From Cichorium intybus (taxonomy: Eukaryota > Streptophyta > Magnoliopsida > Asterales > Asteraceae), in NCBI GenBank assembly GCA_023525715.1, contig CM042010.1, forward strand, positions 64,583,966-64,647,965: a stretch of 64,000 nucleotides of DNA, written 5' to 3'. The notes under the pieces are model-generated. The model was not told the DNA's origin, did not search any database, and worked only from the letters and a program-made list of their open reading frames with translations. This document shows, piece by piece, positions 41,096 through 52,753 of this stretch. The number at the start of each line of letters is the position of its first letter. Positions within the stretch are counted from its first letter, which is position 1. Position numbers and translations under genes: made by a program.

Positions 41096-42457
41096 ATTAC
41101 CTCTTTGCCTTAAGAGGAGATTTACTCTTCACAACGATTGTTTCAACACTCTCTTTTTCCTTGTTTGGTTTAATCTTGTTGCTAATGATTTTCATGGAAC
41201 AATATTCATCATTAATAGTGTTGTTGTCCTTTGTTGCTACTTCATCAATCATTGATCGGTGTTTCTTCTTCCTATGGTTCATAAAAACAAACTCGTGTAA
41301 TTAAATTTGGACTTAATTTGATGAAAGTCTTTGAACATTTGTCAAATATTGCAATAATATGATAAATTAGATGAATTTTGTAATGTAATGACACATTCAG
41401 TTACCTTGCTTATTCCTTTCCATTCCTTTATCATTCCATTCCATCCAACCAAACAGACCCTTATTGTACCATAAATTCTAAGAAAGATTGTACGACTTAC
41501 TTTGAGGTCCGAAGTTTTGTGGATGATTTTCTTTTCTTGAAAAGTGTTTCTACAGGTGAAGATTCATCTTCCAACATCTCTTCTTCAGATTCACTTTGGT
41601 ACCCTCCAGTTTCCTTATCAAACTCTTCATTTGCTAAAAGTAGCATGCCATTATTGACAGGTTCTTTCCTGTTGACTTCCAAATAGTCAACCAGATTACC
41701 TGCATCTGTCCCCTCTATTGCTTCAGTCAAAGCCATCCCTTTCCTTCTTACACTAAAGTAACAAACATATGTCCACTTGTTAAAGAGCCGGTTACATGTT
41801 TCTTGAAGTAAAGTAGTACAAAGTTAAAAATTAAGCTGACCACAGAATTTCCTTGTCCTTCAAGATTCGAGTTGACTCAGATGGTGGTAACACAAAGCCA
41901 TCCATCTGCAAGAGGTAAAGATTAAAATCCATTGCAAATAGATGTTAACAAAAGAGCTCTGCGTGGCTTGATGATAACAATAGCTGTTCAAAAAAGAAGA
42001 AATAAACCCTAATCTGAACCACTAGCAGAATTCTTATTGACACCATAAATGACGGATTATACTCTTTATCAAGAAAGGCAATCTGATTGTTTATTATCCT
42101 TTTAGATAAAACCGACAAGAGTATGTTTAATTTTTAAGACGAATAAGCTTTTAGAGAAAACGTAACACCTTCGCTGATATGTAATTTAGAGTGAAATTAG
42201 GTTTTGTGCATTTCAGCATCAACATCGACAGATTGTGGTCGAGAGGGAGAGATGATTACATAGAGGAGGATGCCATTAGGGCACGAGTCACGAAGGTTGA
42301 AAATGTGAAGAACGTGATTGCAGACGTCGCAGATTTTCCGATGTATGTTTGGTTCAATCAGAAGCCAACTCTGGTTCATACCGTCGGCTCGTTGTGTTTC
42401 ACTAAGAACCGAACGATCTTCGAACATCAAACGAAGCCTTGTCGACTGTGTCTCCAT
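37406..42457 (-). CDS. COIL: Coilin, Cajal body scaffold protein, 15 exons
   Basis: Exons on the - strand: 42457-42260, 41905-41841, 41752-41501, 41271-41101, 40803-40714, 40140-40104, 39942-39868, 39774-39703, 39614-39503, 39429-39398, 39318-39124, 38719-38648, 38580-38446, 38376-38199 and 37590-37406. All introns are GT-AG and the model is in frame throughout, giving 622 residues (Arabidopsis coilin is about 608). The N-terminal domain (METQSTRLRLMFEDRSVLS onward, about 1-110) drives self-association in known coilins. An acidic stretch GGYQSESEEEMLEDE follows, then Lys-rich nuclear-localisation-like segments, a GPSRSSRRKKAKRQW motif (272-286), and a C-terminal Tudor-like region (about 430-545: GDVIAYRLVELSSSWTPELS, LYKEDGTLE). 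The end is RALRGSALGPTMALLRS, as in plant coilins. It organises Cajal bodies and snRNP assembly in the nucleus. It lies next to the PPR gene, as At1g13030 lies next to At1g13040. Confidence 0.93.
40369..40669. mobile_element. Foldback MITE in coilin intron 5
   Basis: This 301-bp near-complete inverted repeat starts GGGAAATCTCC and ends GGAGATTTCCC. It has long arms (AATATTTTGGCTCAGTTTAT in both) and repeated AAGTCCCAAATTAATTTTTA words. The flanks are TTTAATTTA (40360-40368) and GTTAATTTA (40670-40678), a 9-bp duplication with one mismatch, which fits a Mutator-type miniature element. It is wholly intronic. Confidence 0.82.
40780..41052. repeat. Recent 103-bp duplication around a (TA)n array, carrying a splice acceptor
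   Basis: The block 40780-40884 is repeated at 40949-41052 with one A-run length difference, separated by (TA)n at 40883-40948. Both copies include the polypyrimidine-AG acceptor and the first 24 bases of coilin exon 5. The functional-looking acceptor is at 40803; the duplicate is at 40972. Use of the duplicate would read through the TA array and hit a stop at 40855-40857. Confidence 0.88.
40883..40948. repeat. (TA)n microsatellite in coilin intron 4
   Basis: About 66 bp of TA between the two duplicated blocks. Confidence 0.97.
41051..41092. repeat. (TA)n microsatellite in coilin intron 4
   Basis: About 42 bp of TA just downstream (in the transcript) of the exon 4 donor site at 41100. Confidence 0.97.
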
Positions 42458-42504
42458 TTGTACACGCTGTACACTGGATAGAGGGAGTACGATGATGAGC
42501 AGAC

Positions 42505-42530
42505 GAGAGAGAGAGAGAGAGAGAGAGAGA
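42505..42530. repeat. (GA)n microsatellite in coilin leader
   Basis: Thirteen GA units lie 48 bp upstream of the coilin ATG, in its probable 5' untranslated region (a CT run in the transcript). Such tracts are common in plant leaders. Confidence 0.9.
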
Positions 42531-42748
42531 ACCGCCGTGCGCCACCACTCTAAACCCCCATCAGCATAAACCTCTGTAGCAGAGATAGTGAAGACTGAAC
42601 AGACATGAGTGCATTTCAACTTTCATATCCCTCAAACATGTTACTGCGGCGTCGTATAGGAACATCCCTCGTCGATTAACCTGTATAAATTGTTTTCTTA
42701 GGAAAAAAAAAAAAAACAATTAGAAAACACTTTTATGTTTTTATTATT

Positions 42749-42910
42749 TTAAGTGAAAATCACTAGTTGATTTTTTTTAATTACCGTTGCCACCTTAAAG
42801 TGCATACCGGAAAACTTTTCCGGTTTCTCCGCATCATTGACCGGCATGGTAATTGTTGGAGTTCTCCCGAGAGGGTTTGTTTGTTTAGGCGTATCAGAGG
42901 TTCCAGTCAT
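42749..42910 (-). pseudogene. Copia-type gag N-terminal fragment
   Basis: From the ATG at 42910 the frame reads MTGTSDTPKQ, then MPVNDAEKPEKFSGMHFK. PEKFSG(x)(x)FK is the start of the copia gag region in many plant elements. The similarity stops right after FK, where the sequence continues GTGGCA, so it is either truncated or followed by an unseen intron. No further gag, pol or LTR is adjacent. It could also be the first exon of a domesticated gag-like gene, but I see no continuation. Confidence 0.55.
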
Positions 42911-44061
42911 GCTATAAAACACAACCCAAAAGTGTAAGTTCAATAAAAGGATAATATGATAAACAGTTTTTGAAAACAAAATCTGAATTTATAAAATCTA
43001 AACCAAATTACGACACTATAAATAATTGTTTAAACAGAAAATTAAGTTCTGAAAAACCAGAAAACTGTTGATGAGAACAGTTTTGAGAAACTATTTGTAA
43101 CAAAGTAATTTGTTTTAAAACCCAAAGACAGTTTTGAAGAACGTAAAGTGTTTTTCTTTTTTCTGTTCGTTTGGCTCAAACGAATTTGTTTTAAAACTGT
43201 TAGGAAAATATAAACCGGAAAATTGCCAACGAACAAGGAAAAAGGAAATCAGTGTTGAGGCCTGTGTTTTTCCTCAAAACAAATTCGTCCGGTATTGGTT
43301 TTTGTTTCCCAAGATACAACAGCGTAAAGCGATTCTTCAAGATCACCTGAACCGTCACTAGGCCAGATTGGTTGTAATACGAGAACGAAGTGTATGCAGA
43401 AGCTGAGAAGAAGAGAGAATCATTTCATGCGTCTCCAACAATTGCTTGAGTGTTGTATATATACAGCAAACCGTAACTGTCGAAGTTAAATCCACAAACC
43501 GTAACTGACAAATTAAAGTCTGTTTAATATCATATCAAAACCAAAAATATGTTTTAATTGTATTAAATTTTCAGTTACTAACAGTTTTGAAAAAGGAAAA
43601 TAAATGCAAAAAGGTCTTTGAACTTTTCTGGTTGACCGGTGGTGCATTCGTACCCGCAGAACGCATGCTCGCAAACAAGTTCAATGAACCCAACCCAATC
43701 TGGTTTGCATTTGCACCCCCTGCGCGCACAAGAAAGAGCCTTTTGTGCTTTATGTCTTAAAAAACATGAAAGCCTTTAGACTTATAAACCCACTTATCGT
43801 TCATTCCCCCACCAATGTGGATTAGTTAAAACTCATTAACTCATTTTTCCAACTTCTTCCAACTACCTCACTTTTGAGATACAATTTCTCATTCATCTTA
43901 AATTCGTTTTAGACGTGTACACTATCAAAACGAAGGTATAATGGAGGAGAACACAAACATATAACAATTTATTTATTTTAAATTGTTTTATGAGACAGTA
44001 ATTTGTGTTCAAAAATGGGAAAAACACATTTTATGAAATTAATTAAAACTAATTTTCCAAC
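42911..44061. other. Spacer upstream of coilin and left of gypsy 2
   Basis: AT-rich DNA with a TATATATAC box near 43455. Short frames around 43042-43361 show no domain. No repeat boundary was identified before the gypsy 2 flank at 44062. Confidence 0.4.
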
Positions 44062-44066
44062 AAATC

Positions 44067-45145
44067 TGTAACGCCCCAATTTCAAAAAAAATTTAAAGAT
44101 TTATTTATTACCAAGGTTCTAATAAAATATTTATTCCAAAAGTAAAAATGTTCAACATATTATTTAAACCAACAGCGGAAACATTTGAAAATACTATTAT
44201 AGTTCATCAAAATAAATCTCTGGAATGCGATGCGCTACCGTCACGCCTTGCCCTTCCCTTTGTCATTTGAGATACCTGAAATGTTATAAAATCAACGGGT
44301 AAGCTTAAAGCTTAGTGAGTCCACAAATTACCATACATGCCCACATATTAAACAACCCGTCCACGAGAACGACCCAACCCTACCCGCCATACAACAGCTA
44401 CGGGCGTCCATCATACAACAGCTATGGACACGGGAATGTTCTACCTATCATACAACAGCTATGGGTTCCCGGTTATGGCCCAGCCCATCATACAACAGCT
44501 ATGAGACAAGGCAATAGTCCAACTCGCCATACAACAGCTACGAGGGGACACGCATCAGTACTGAGCCCAACAACAAATAGCCACAAATATAGAGCAAATC
44601 ATATAACTGTAAATAACATACAAGATGCCTAACATGCAACATCATATAGTAAGGTGAGGATACTCACCTGATTCGAAACCGTGTAGATATTCTCTAATAT
44701 CCCCACTTAGTTCGTCCTCACACCTAAATCCCACATACACAACATATTAAGCATTGACCAAACTCTTATAGACTTGCCTAAAGGTCAGACCCAACGTTTA
44801 CCACCAAACCAGGGTCAAAACCGAACATTAGGGTCAAACAGCCGCTCGCCGCGGCGTGGCTTCTCGCCCTACGCGCCGCGGCTACCATTGCATAATTACG
44901 AGGGTTCAGCCGAGTCCGCGCCGCTGACATAGCCAGTCCGCGTCGCGGCTCGTAACATTCCGAAATGTTATTAGTGCTTAACAGTACATCAATCGACTAG
45001 GGTTCCTTTCTACACCCTTCCTGGGATCAGAAACTACCCTAAGATCATTTCCTTATGGACATGCAAGTCCATGCATGTCCTTGGTCCAAACCCTAAGTGT
45101 TACAATTCATCTAAGGCTACAAACCAATGGGTAACACCCTATGAC
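44067..45145 (-). repeat. 3' LTR of gypsy 2, distal part
   Basis: It begins (plus strand) TGTAACGCCCC and matches 58470-59545. It is cut at 45145 by the nested element. Five copies of CATACAACAGCT lie at 44388, 44412, 44449, 44489 and 44528. Confidence 0.93.
44388..44539. repeat. Five spaced CATACAACAGCT words in gypsy 2 LTR
   Basis: A 12-bp word is repeated five times at 24-40 bp spacing, each followed by AYGG or AYGA. The other LTR has the same array with one copy mutated to CATACAACATCT near 58852. Confidence 0.9.
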
Positions 45146-45921
45146 TGAAAGGTTTTCTGCAACTATGAACTAAAAATCCTAAGTTCACATGCAACCTATT
45201 TAGATCTAAGTTTTTCTCCTAATTAAACATATAACAATTCCTAGAAGGCCAGAAAAAGATTAACTAAAAGAAATATCAAGAAAAACCAACCTTTAGTGAA
45301 TCTTGGAAGCAAAGCAACAGAAACCTCTTGCCTCAAATGTAGTCACACCCTAGCTTGGAGTTGTTGGCCGAAAATACCTTCTTAGAGAGCTTCAAAATCG
45401 TGGCTTTAGGGTTAGAGTGAGCCTCCCTATTTATAGGCTCCAAATGGTGATCAGATAAACCTTAAAGATAAACCTTTTTGAATTCAAATTAAGATAAGCC
45501 TTTATCTTAATAATTCAAACCCTTTTATCCTCATTATCAAAATAAAAAATATATATGTTTCCATATATAATTTCGTTCACCACTCTCACTCACTCAACTG
45601 TCACTTACTCAACTATTGAATAATTACAGTTTTAGTCCCTGCACATTAATTAATCAATTTAACTGCCAAATTAATTCCAATTAATTCCAGAAAAATTTCT
45701 AATTAATTATTATAGTTTCTAATTAATATATTAACACTTAAATATATTAATAAACTATTTATTTAATTTCTATTGATTTATTAATCACATAATAAATCAA
45801 CCTTTCTCTCTACCGGACTTTATGCCAATCCTCCAACTATGAGGGCAACCCAAATGGACTATGCTACTATTAATTAGATAAATACTAATTATTAGTCATG
45901 GCTTAGACACCTAATCCAACA
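45146..45921 (-). repeat. 3' LTR of copy B
   Basis: On the - strand it starts TGTTGGATTAGG and ends CCTTTCA. It is adjacent to the purine tract (complement of GTCTCCCACTT at 45922-45932). Confidence 0.92.
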
Positions 45922-47032
45922 GTCTCCCACTTGGATAAGTCTATGACTAAAATTACCAATTTAACCTCTAATTAATTAGCAACTGTAGCTTCCTAGAAAC
46001 CGCTGCCGAACTCTGACCTAGTCAGTTCTGTCCAATGATAAGTGATCATATGATCCTTCGTCCAACAAGATATTTCTCAGACACGAGACATGGATTGAGA
46101 TCAATCTCTGTCCGATATTCTGTTTCCCGATTTCCGATTTTGCTTATGACTTTGGGACTTCTAATTGAACACATCAATTTAGTCCAGGCTGGCCAGCACT
46201 TTAGTCAACTTCAAAATCATCGAGAGGCCTACAGATATCTGTTTCCCATCAGGGTCAAGGAACGAATAAGCTTTGACTTATATGCTTATATCTTTTACAA
46301 GTCAAATCATTCACAACAACATGTTTTATAACATCGAGTTACCGATGCGTTTTCATATTATCAATGAACAACTGCCTTGTAAATCATAACTCATATCTCT
46401 CCACTTCAAGATCATAAGATATTACCGTCTCAACATTACTTGTGATATAATCCATGAAGCAATCTATTGAGCGTGGGTTTATCCAATACTCAAATCTTTA
46501 TTTCTAAGTACTCATGAATGTTGTAGCAATCCTATTGCTATGTCTAACTCCTTAGACAGTCTACAAACCAATTCATGACAGTCTTGATTCAATACTTACT
46601 TCCCAAAGTATGAGCGACTGTGGACCTATCTGAATAATTAAATTATTCGGGAAGTAAAACATGCAAAAGTGAAACATAAAGATCTGACTGGTAGCTACTC
46701 CTGCTTATTACCAAGTCTCCACAAGGTAATCACCAAGTCTGGTCTTGTCATAAACTATTATCGGTTTCAAAAATTTCTTTTAAACTTTCAATTCTAATTT
46801 TACATCTATGTCTTTATGAACCTTACACTCTTTTTATGTATTCAAAGTATCTTATACTTGTACACTCTATTGCAGATGATCCAATCGGATGCTCATCCGA
46901 TAACATCTCAATATGTTATCCTATCAATTTCTCTCCTAACTCCATTCTGGTAAAGTGTACTGTGACTTCCTATGGTTCTGGGGTCTTTAGTCTACTTGAC
47001 TGCACCCTAAGACTATTTCGAGGTGTTATGAT

Positions 47033-47057
47033 GTGCCGGTGAACCACACGCGCTCCA
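47033..47057 (-). repeat. 25-bp family motif, copy B unit 1
   Basis: The - strand core is GTGTGGTTCACCGGCAC. It is collinear with 3104-3128 of copy A. Confidence 0.8.
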
Positions 47058-48026
47058 TCAAGATACCAACGAGACTTTGTAACCATGAAGTCCATTAACA
47101 TCATGTCCTGATGTTAATAATTACCACTTTGAAAATCTTTCAAATTAATACTATCATTTTCACCCTAATCATTTCCTAATGAATTCTCACTTTAGTTCAA
47201 CCAATCCATCCAGTATTCCCTGCCAGGCAATGTCCTGAACCCAACTTACTATGCCCTAAGCAGTAAGTTATCAGGACATGTTCATGACTTTATGATTGAT
47301 CCAAAACTTGTGGAACCCGATCTAGTCCTATTCCAAACCCTTTCGGAATTCAAGGATTATTTATAATCCTTTGTGTCATGATTTTCGAAAAACTATTTTC
47401 CTTTCGGAGCCTTTTCTCGTGCATCTTGAATCTTATCAAGATCATGCTTACAATGGCTAGTCTATGCTGGTGATTTCATCTTTCCAATAGATGACTGTGA
47501 ATTACATGAGTATGTTGCACCTTCTTTATTTCTTTCATGCCAAGTCATCACACTTTGCAATGACAAGAAAAACTTTTCCTAAGTCTATGCATCTTGAATC
47601 TCATCAAGATCATCTTGGCAGAATCTGGATCTATCTCATAGACGCCTACAACCACCTGAGTATGCCGTATTTCTATTAAGGCTTTCATAGCGATCCGTCT
47701 CTTAACACCAAGTCATTACACTTCGTAATGAAAGGAGACGTTTCCTAGAACCATTATTTATCCCACATGTGGGGATAGTGGATAACGGCGACTCCCACTG
47801 GCTTTGACACGGTTATAGGCTATTCACAAAATCCAGGACTTATGGCACATTTTGAGAATCCAAACCTTTCTGACATTTTAATGGAAATCTTTCAGTCATT
47901 TCTCAAAATCCAATCCTTTGGCATATTTTGAGAATCTGAATATCCTTTCTTGCGAGATGCCCGTGGGACGAAACCCGGGGCCATGTACCTTTTGCAATGG
48001 CATGCTCTATGTGTGTCCCTATTAGT

Positions 48027-48051
48027 GTGTCGGTAAACCACACACGCTCCA
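48027..48051 (-). repeat. 25-bp family motif, copy B unit 2
   Basis: The - strand core is GTGTGGTTTACCGACAC. It is collinear with 2121-2145 of copy A. Confidence 0.8.
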
Positions 48052-49189
48052 CTAACGACTCACACTATGCCACGCAAAATCCTCTCGGATTTCATCTGCT
48101 ATTGAGAGTGCTTTACTCGGAATCAATTGCTTGACTCTGAGTATCGACTCACTCAACTAGATGCTCTGAAGGTATGTATATGTCCATGTTGCTTTCTTTT
48201 GATAACTCAGTTACTCCCACTGGTTTTTAGACCAGGTGTAAAATCAATCAAATTTTCATACAGACCGTGTCTCGCCCTAAGGTCCTCTTATTTGGCAGCA
48301 GTCGGGCTCACCAATGCTTCCAAGTAGTCGGATTGCAAATCCGTACCAACTGCAGTGTTTTACCACCAATCGGTATGTCACCCCGATCACAACTACTTAT
48401 GATGGTGATCAATACTACTGGTTAAGAGGAGATAATGTCAGTTGTAAAGCAGAAATCTGATTTCTACTCCAAGCCTAGTGATGACTAAAAGGTTCTTTCA
48501 TTGCTAATCCTAAACTCATTTAGGACTGTCCCAACTCCCACTGTTTCCTTGGACCATGAGTTCTTTCTAAAAGAGCTCTTTAGTCACAGTAGGATAGCTA
48601 ATGAAACGACAATGCTGATCAAGTTCAGCTGATCATGAGGTTCAGATGAACACTACAAGACCCTGGACTTTCTATGTACAAGTGGGATAATCCAAGCTTT
48701 ACATTTCAGGCAGTGTTTGCAAGACCTACTTAGTCTAGGATGTGGTTGGAGTATGGTTTATGTGGACTAACTGGTATAGTGTTCATCTTATTGGAAACTA
48801 ATTGGCAATGTATCTCATACATCGAGGATCGAACTGTTTCGACCAATGCTCCATTATCTTCCCTAAGACACATTATAACCATTAATGCTCTTGGAAGAGA
48901 ATGAACTGTGAAACCTTTTTCTCAGTTTATGTTATCGCTCAGGTTCTGTGGAACTTGTACTTCCTTTGAAGTCCTTGGACTATTCAAGGTCTCAATTCAA
49001 TTACTTATACCGATAAGCAATGTCATATTCATCATACCGAATGATGAATATTGTGAAGTACAAACAATTGTGTTCTATCTCAAGATTCGAGCAACACACC
49101 GCAACAGGTGTGTCCGTTGCTCTTAATCTCAATGTCTTTTACATATCTATGTAGACTAATGACTTTGTTAACTTGGTTCAAGACTTGCA

Positions 49190-49440
49190 ATCTTCAGTTG
49201 ACTCTAAGTCAACTGATTCCAAAATCCTATCCTCTGGATCTTTGGGTGATTCATTTCTTGCCATATGTGCTTTATGAAGAACTTAATCATCATCTGACTC
49301 TAAGTCAGATGATTCCAAAGTCCTATCCAACTGGACCTTTGGTTGATTCATTTCTTGACACATTAAGAACTCAATTCATCAAGTGACTCTAAGTCAAATG
49401 ATTCCAAGGTCCTGTCCAACTGGACCTGTGGTTGAATTGA
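49190..49440 (-). repeat. Three ~95-bp tandem repeats in copy B
   Basis: These are the counterpart of 725-995 in copy A. Plus-strand words CCAAGTCCTATCC-like and AACTGGACC recur three times with GATTCATTTCTTG spacers. Confidence 0.75.
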
Positions 49441-49689
49441 TTCTTATAACATTTGTATTAACAATCATAAATGACACAATTCTTGAATCCAAACACTTTG
49501 GATGCATCAACATTCAAGTTATTATTAATCATACATTCAACACATTCATATAACATTTCAAGGATAATTTCAAACAACAGGTGTTAAAAGAAAATATGAC
49601 AATTTTATTAAAAATAAAAATCCTTGAACAATGTAATAGACAATGTAAAAAAATGCAACTAAAGACTAATAACAATATTCCAATATCTA

Positions 49690-50620
49690 TCTAAACTTCA
49701 AAACTGCACGAGCTGGAGATCCAATCCATATGTGCTCCTATGCACCAGAGTCCCGTGCCTTCTAGATTCCCTGCATACAAACCAAAATGTGACTATCACA
49801 TTATGTATCAAGAAATCTTGGAACAAGAATTTTGAGGTTTTTAGATATACCTGAGCTTTCAAAAGAATTGGAGCGTCTTCCAATCTTTCCGTGACTGTAT
49901 CCGAATTAGCAGATTCCCAGTTTGAGACATGTCCAGTCGATCTTGACCGTTTCTTGTTACGTCTCTTCACTGGACTTAATCCAGAAGTAGCTGAGCCATT
50001 AGAGCTATGCCTGTCCAAGAGTGACTCGTATAAAGTCAACAGTGGACGCATTTCCATGAGGGTCGTTTTCTGGTCTTCCTTTCTATACGTCTGAATGAAC
50101 AGATCGTACTCATTTGTCAGCGAAGCGAGCAGGATGTTAACACTCTCCTCCTGACTCATGGGATGACCAAGTTTATGTAACTCGCCTATGTACCCTTCAA
50201 TCTGAAGAACATGCGAATTGATGCTACTTCCTCCCTTTAGCTTGCACTCTGCAAGTCTTTTGAGGATTCTAGCTCGTTCCTCTTCAACTGGTTTTTGGAA
50301 CCTTTCCTCCACCAGTTGCATCAACTCATATGGCCCCAAGGATTCAAAATCCTTGCGAACTCAGGGTCAATGGTTGATAGCATGAGGTCACGAATCTCTT
50401 CGGATTCATCATAAGAACCTTTTATGATGACTTGTTCCGGTGGAACTGGGATCGGATACTCGGTGAGATGTAGCTTGCCAGCAATGCCGAGACCCAGTCT
50501 CCAATTACGAAGCCATTCTTTACAGTTGAGGCCAGTCAGCCTTTCCATATTAAGCAGGTGCATTATGAGGCTTTCAGAAATGGGTGAAGGAGGAAAAGGA
50601 GGAGAATTGACACTTGACAT
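49690..50620 (-). pseudogene. Copia-type gag of copy B, one frameshift
   Basis: From ATG at 50620 (MSSVNSPPFPPSP) the frame carries a copia gag N-terminus (GLNCKEWLRNWRLGLG, PEQVIIKGSYDE). It then shifts near 50330-50345 into a second frame, which continues with the UBN2-type core (VEERFQKPVEEERARILKRL, GGSSINSHVLQIEGYIGEL, NILLASLTNEYDLFIQTY) to about 49698. Gag would assemble the virus-like particle, but the frameshift breaks this copy. There is no zinc knuckle and no pol after it. A short basic stretch (KRRNKKRSRS) follows the core. Confidence 0.85.
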
Positions 50621-50956
50621 CTATAAAAGAAAATAGAATTTATTAGCTTAATTGGTCCTTTTTAAATAATTACCCAATATGTTATTTAATAAGGCTAGGA
50701 TCCAAAATACCCCAACTATGGTGTGAAGAGGGATGCCGTAATCACAACATAATGGTCATTAAGGTAGATAAACACTTATCAATTTCATCTTATGAAATTC
50801 CTAGATCTGTTGAGATTCATTAAACTCTTCAATGGCATGTTTAATCTCGGATGTGCTCCACTGTTTGTGACTGGGATGCCGAGGATCACAAACTGGATGT
50901 GAATAACCATGCAAATTAGCTTGGTACTCTCAGGTTAATTATCATCTCTAATTGAT

Positions 50957-50981
50957 GTGCCGGTAAACCACACACGCTCTA
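50957..50981 (-). repeat. 25-bp family motif, copy B unit 3
   Basis: The - strand core is GTGTGGTTTACCGGCAC, in the leader between primer site and gag. Confidence 0.82.
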
Positions 50982-51037
50982 CCAACAATGACAATACCCG
51001 GGAAACCCATTGCAACTCTTTATGAACCCCTATTGGC

Positions 51038-51062
51038 GTGCCGGTAAACCACACACGCTCCA
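51038..51062 (-). repeat. 25-bp family motif, copy B unit 4
   Basis: Same core as unit 3, 81 bp further along the leader. Confidence 0.82.
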
Positions 51063-51972
51063 CCAATGTTTCATAAAGTGCAATGTGCAATTTCATGGAT
51101 TAGCACCAATTCACATTTATCCTAAAGTAACCAGATTTGGGTTTTATTAAGTGTTCTAGTACTTTGAATCATTATACTTTTAGTGATTATTAGGTGGTCC
51201 TATCAAACCTGTTCGGCTAACGACCCTCCACTGATCAGGCGAGCGGTGGGCGAGAGTGTTCACCCATTAGACCGTCATTTTATAGGCAGTCTCCTTATAC
51301 CCACTTTATAGACCAGCTTCGTGAATGAGGCCTACTAATGATTTGACTAACCATTTAATCTCATACATATAAAAATAACTTCCTAGTTATAATATATATA
51401 AGATGTAATTTTTTAAACCATTTAAAAAATTGTTTCTGGTTTATCTTTTAATTTATTGCCAATTTAAACTATTAAATTTCAAATTAAATTAAACCTTAAA
51501 ATCAATTTTAATTATTTTTTAATTAACCAATTAATTAAATTAATTAAATTTGATATTTTAAACCTTTTAAAATATTTTAGGATTTATCTATTTAATTTTC
51601 GCCAATTTAAACAATTAAATTTAAAATTAAATTAAATCCTTGAATTATCTTTTAATTACCAATTAATTAAATTAATTCAAATGTAGATAGGTTTTATCAA
51701 ATTAATCAAATTAATTAAAAACTATCCTAATCCCTTAATTTTCGATTTTAGGATAAAAGGTTTTAAGGTTTATCTTTTAAACAATTTAAAGTTACCAAAA
51801 ATAGAAAACATTTTAAACCCTAATCAAAAAATCGCCAAAATAGAGGGGAGGGGCTAGGGTTTTCAAAACCCTAACCCTAATTGTTGATTTGCCCAAAATT
51901 AGGGTTTAGAGACTATAAACCCTAATTACAAGGAAAGCAGTTATAGCAATTTAACAAGAAAAACAACCAAAT

Positions 51973-51984
51973 GCTCTGATACCA
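51973..51984 (-). other. Primer-binding site of copy B
   Basis: The - strand reads TGGTATCAGAGC one base after the 5' LTR: an initiator Met-tRNA primer site. Confidence 0.9.
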
Positions 51985-51985
51985 C

Positions 51986-52748
51986 TGAAAGGTTTTATGT
52001 AACTATGAACTAAAAATCCTAAGTTCACATGCAACCTATTTAGATCTAAGTTTTTCTCCTAATTAAACATATAACAATTCCTAGAAGGCCAGAAAAAGAT
52101 TAACTAAAAGAAATATCAAGTAAAACCAACCTTTAGTGAATCTTGGAAGCAAAGCAACAGAAACCTCTTGCCTCAAATGTAGTCACACCCTAGCTTGGAG
52201 TTGTTGGCCGAAAATACCTTCTTAGAGAGCTTCAAAATCGTGGCTTTAGGGTTAGAGTGAGCCTCCCTATTTATAGGCTCTAAATGGTGATAAGATAAAC
52301 CTTTTTGAATTCAAATTAAGATAAGCCTTTATCTTAATAATTCAAACCCTTTTATCCTCATTATCAAAATCAAAAATATATATGTTTCCATATATAATTT
52401 CGTTCACCACTCTCACTCACTCAACTGTCACTTACTCAACTATTGAATAATTACAGTTTTAGTCCCTGCACCTTAATTAATCAATTTAACTGCCAAATTA
52501 ATTCCAATTAATTCCAGAAAAATTTCTAATTAATTATTATAGTTTCTAATTAATATATTAACACTTAAATATATTAATAAACTATTTATTTAATTTCTAT
52601 TGATTTATTAATCACATAATAAATCAACCTTTCTCTCTACCAGACTTTATGCCAATCCTCCAACTATGAGGGCAACCCAAATGGACTATGCTACTATTAA
52701 TTAGATAAATACTAATTATTAGTCATGGCTTAGACACCTAATCCAACA
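51986..52748 (-). repeat. 5' LTR of copy B
   Basis: 763 bp, matching 45146-45921 except for about eight substitutions and a 13-bp deletion near 52292. Confidence 0.92.
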
Positions 52749-52753
52749 ATGAC

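Larger units (their letters stand above)
45146..52748 (-). mobile_element. Copia-type gag-only LTR element, copy B (full length)
   Basis: This is a 7603-bp element with LTRs of 776 bp (45146-45921) and 763 bp (51986-52748), and a perfect 5-bp target duplication ATGAC (45141-45145, 52749-52753). The - strand order is 5' LTR, Met-tRNA primer site, about 1.35-kb leader, gag (50620-49690), about 3.7 kb without coding potential, purine tract and 3' LTR. No protease, integrase or reverse transcriptase is present, so it is a large non-autonomous element. LTRs differ at about 8 sites plus one 13-bp indel (about 1%). The empty site is preserved in the intact gypsy 2 LTR at about 59541-59550. Confidence 0.93.

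Noticed and set aside
42197..42619. A 140-codon - strand frame over coilin exon 1
   Set aside because: Only the part from the ATG at 42457 to the donor after 42260 is coilin; the rest is leader and intron.
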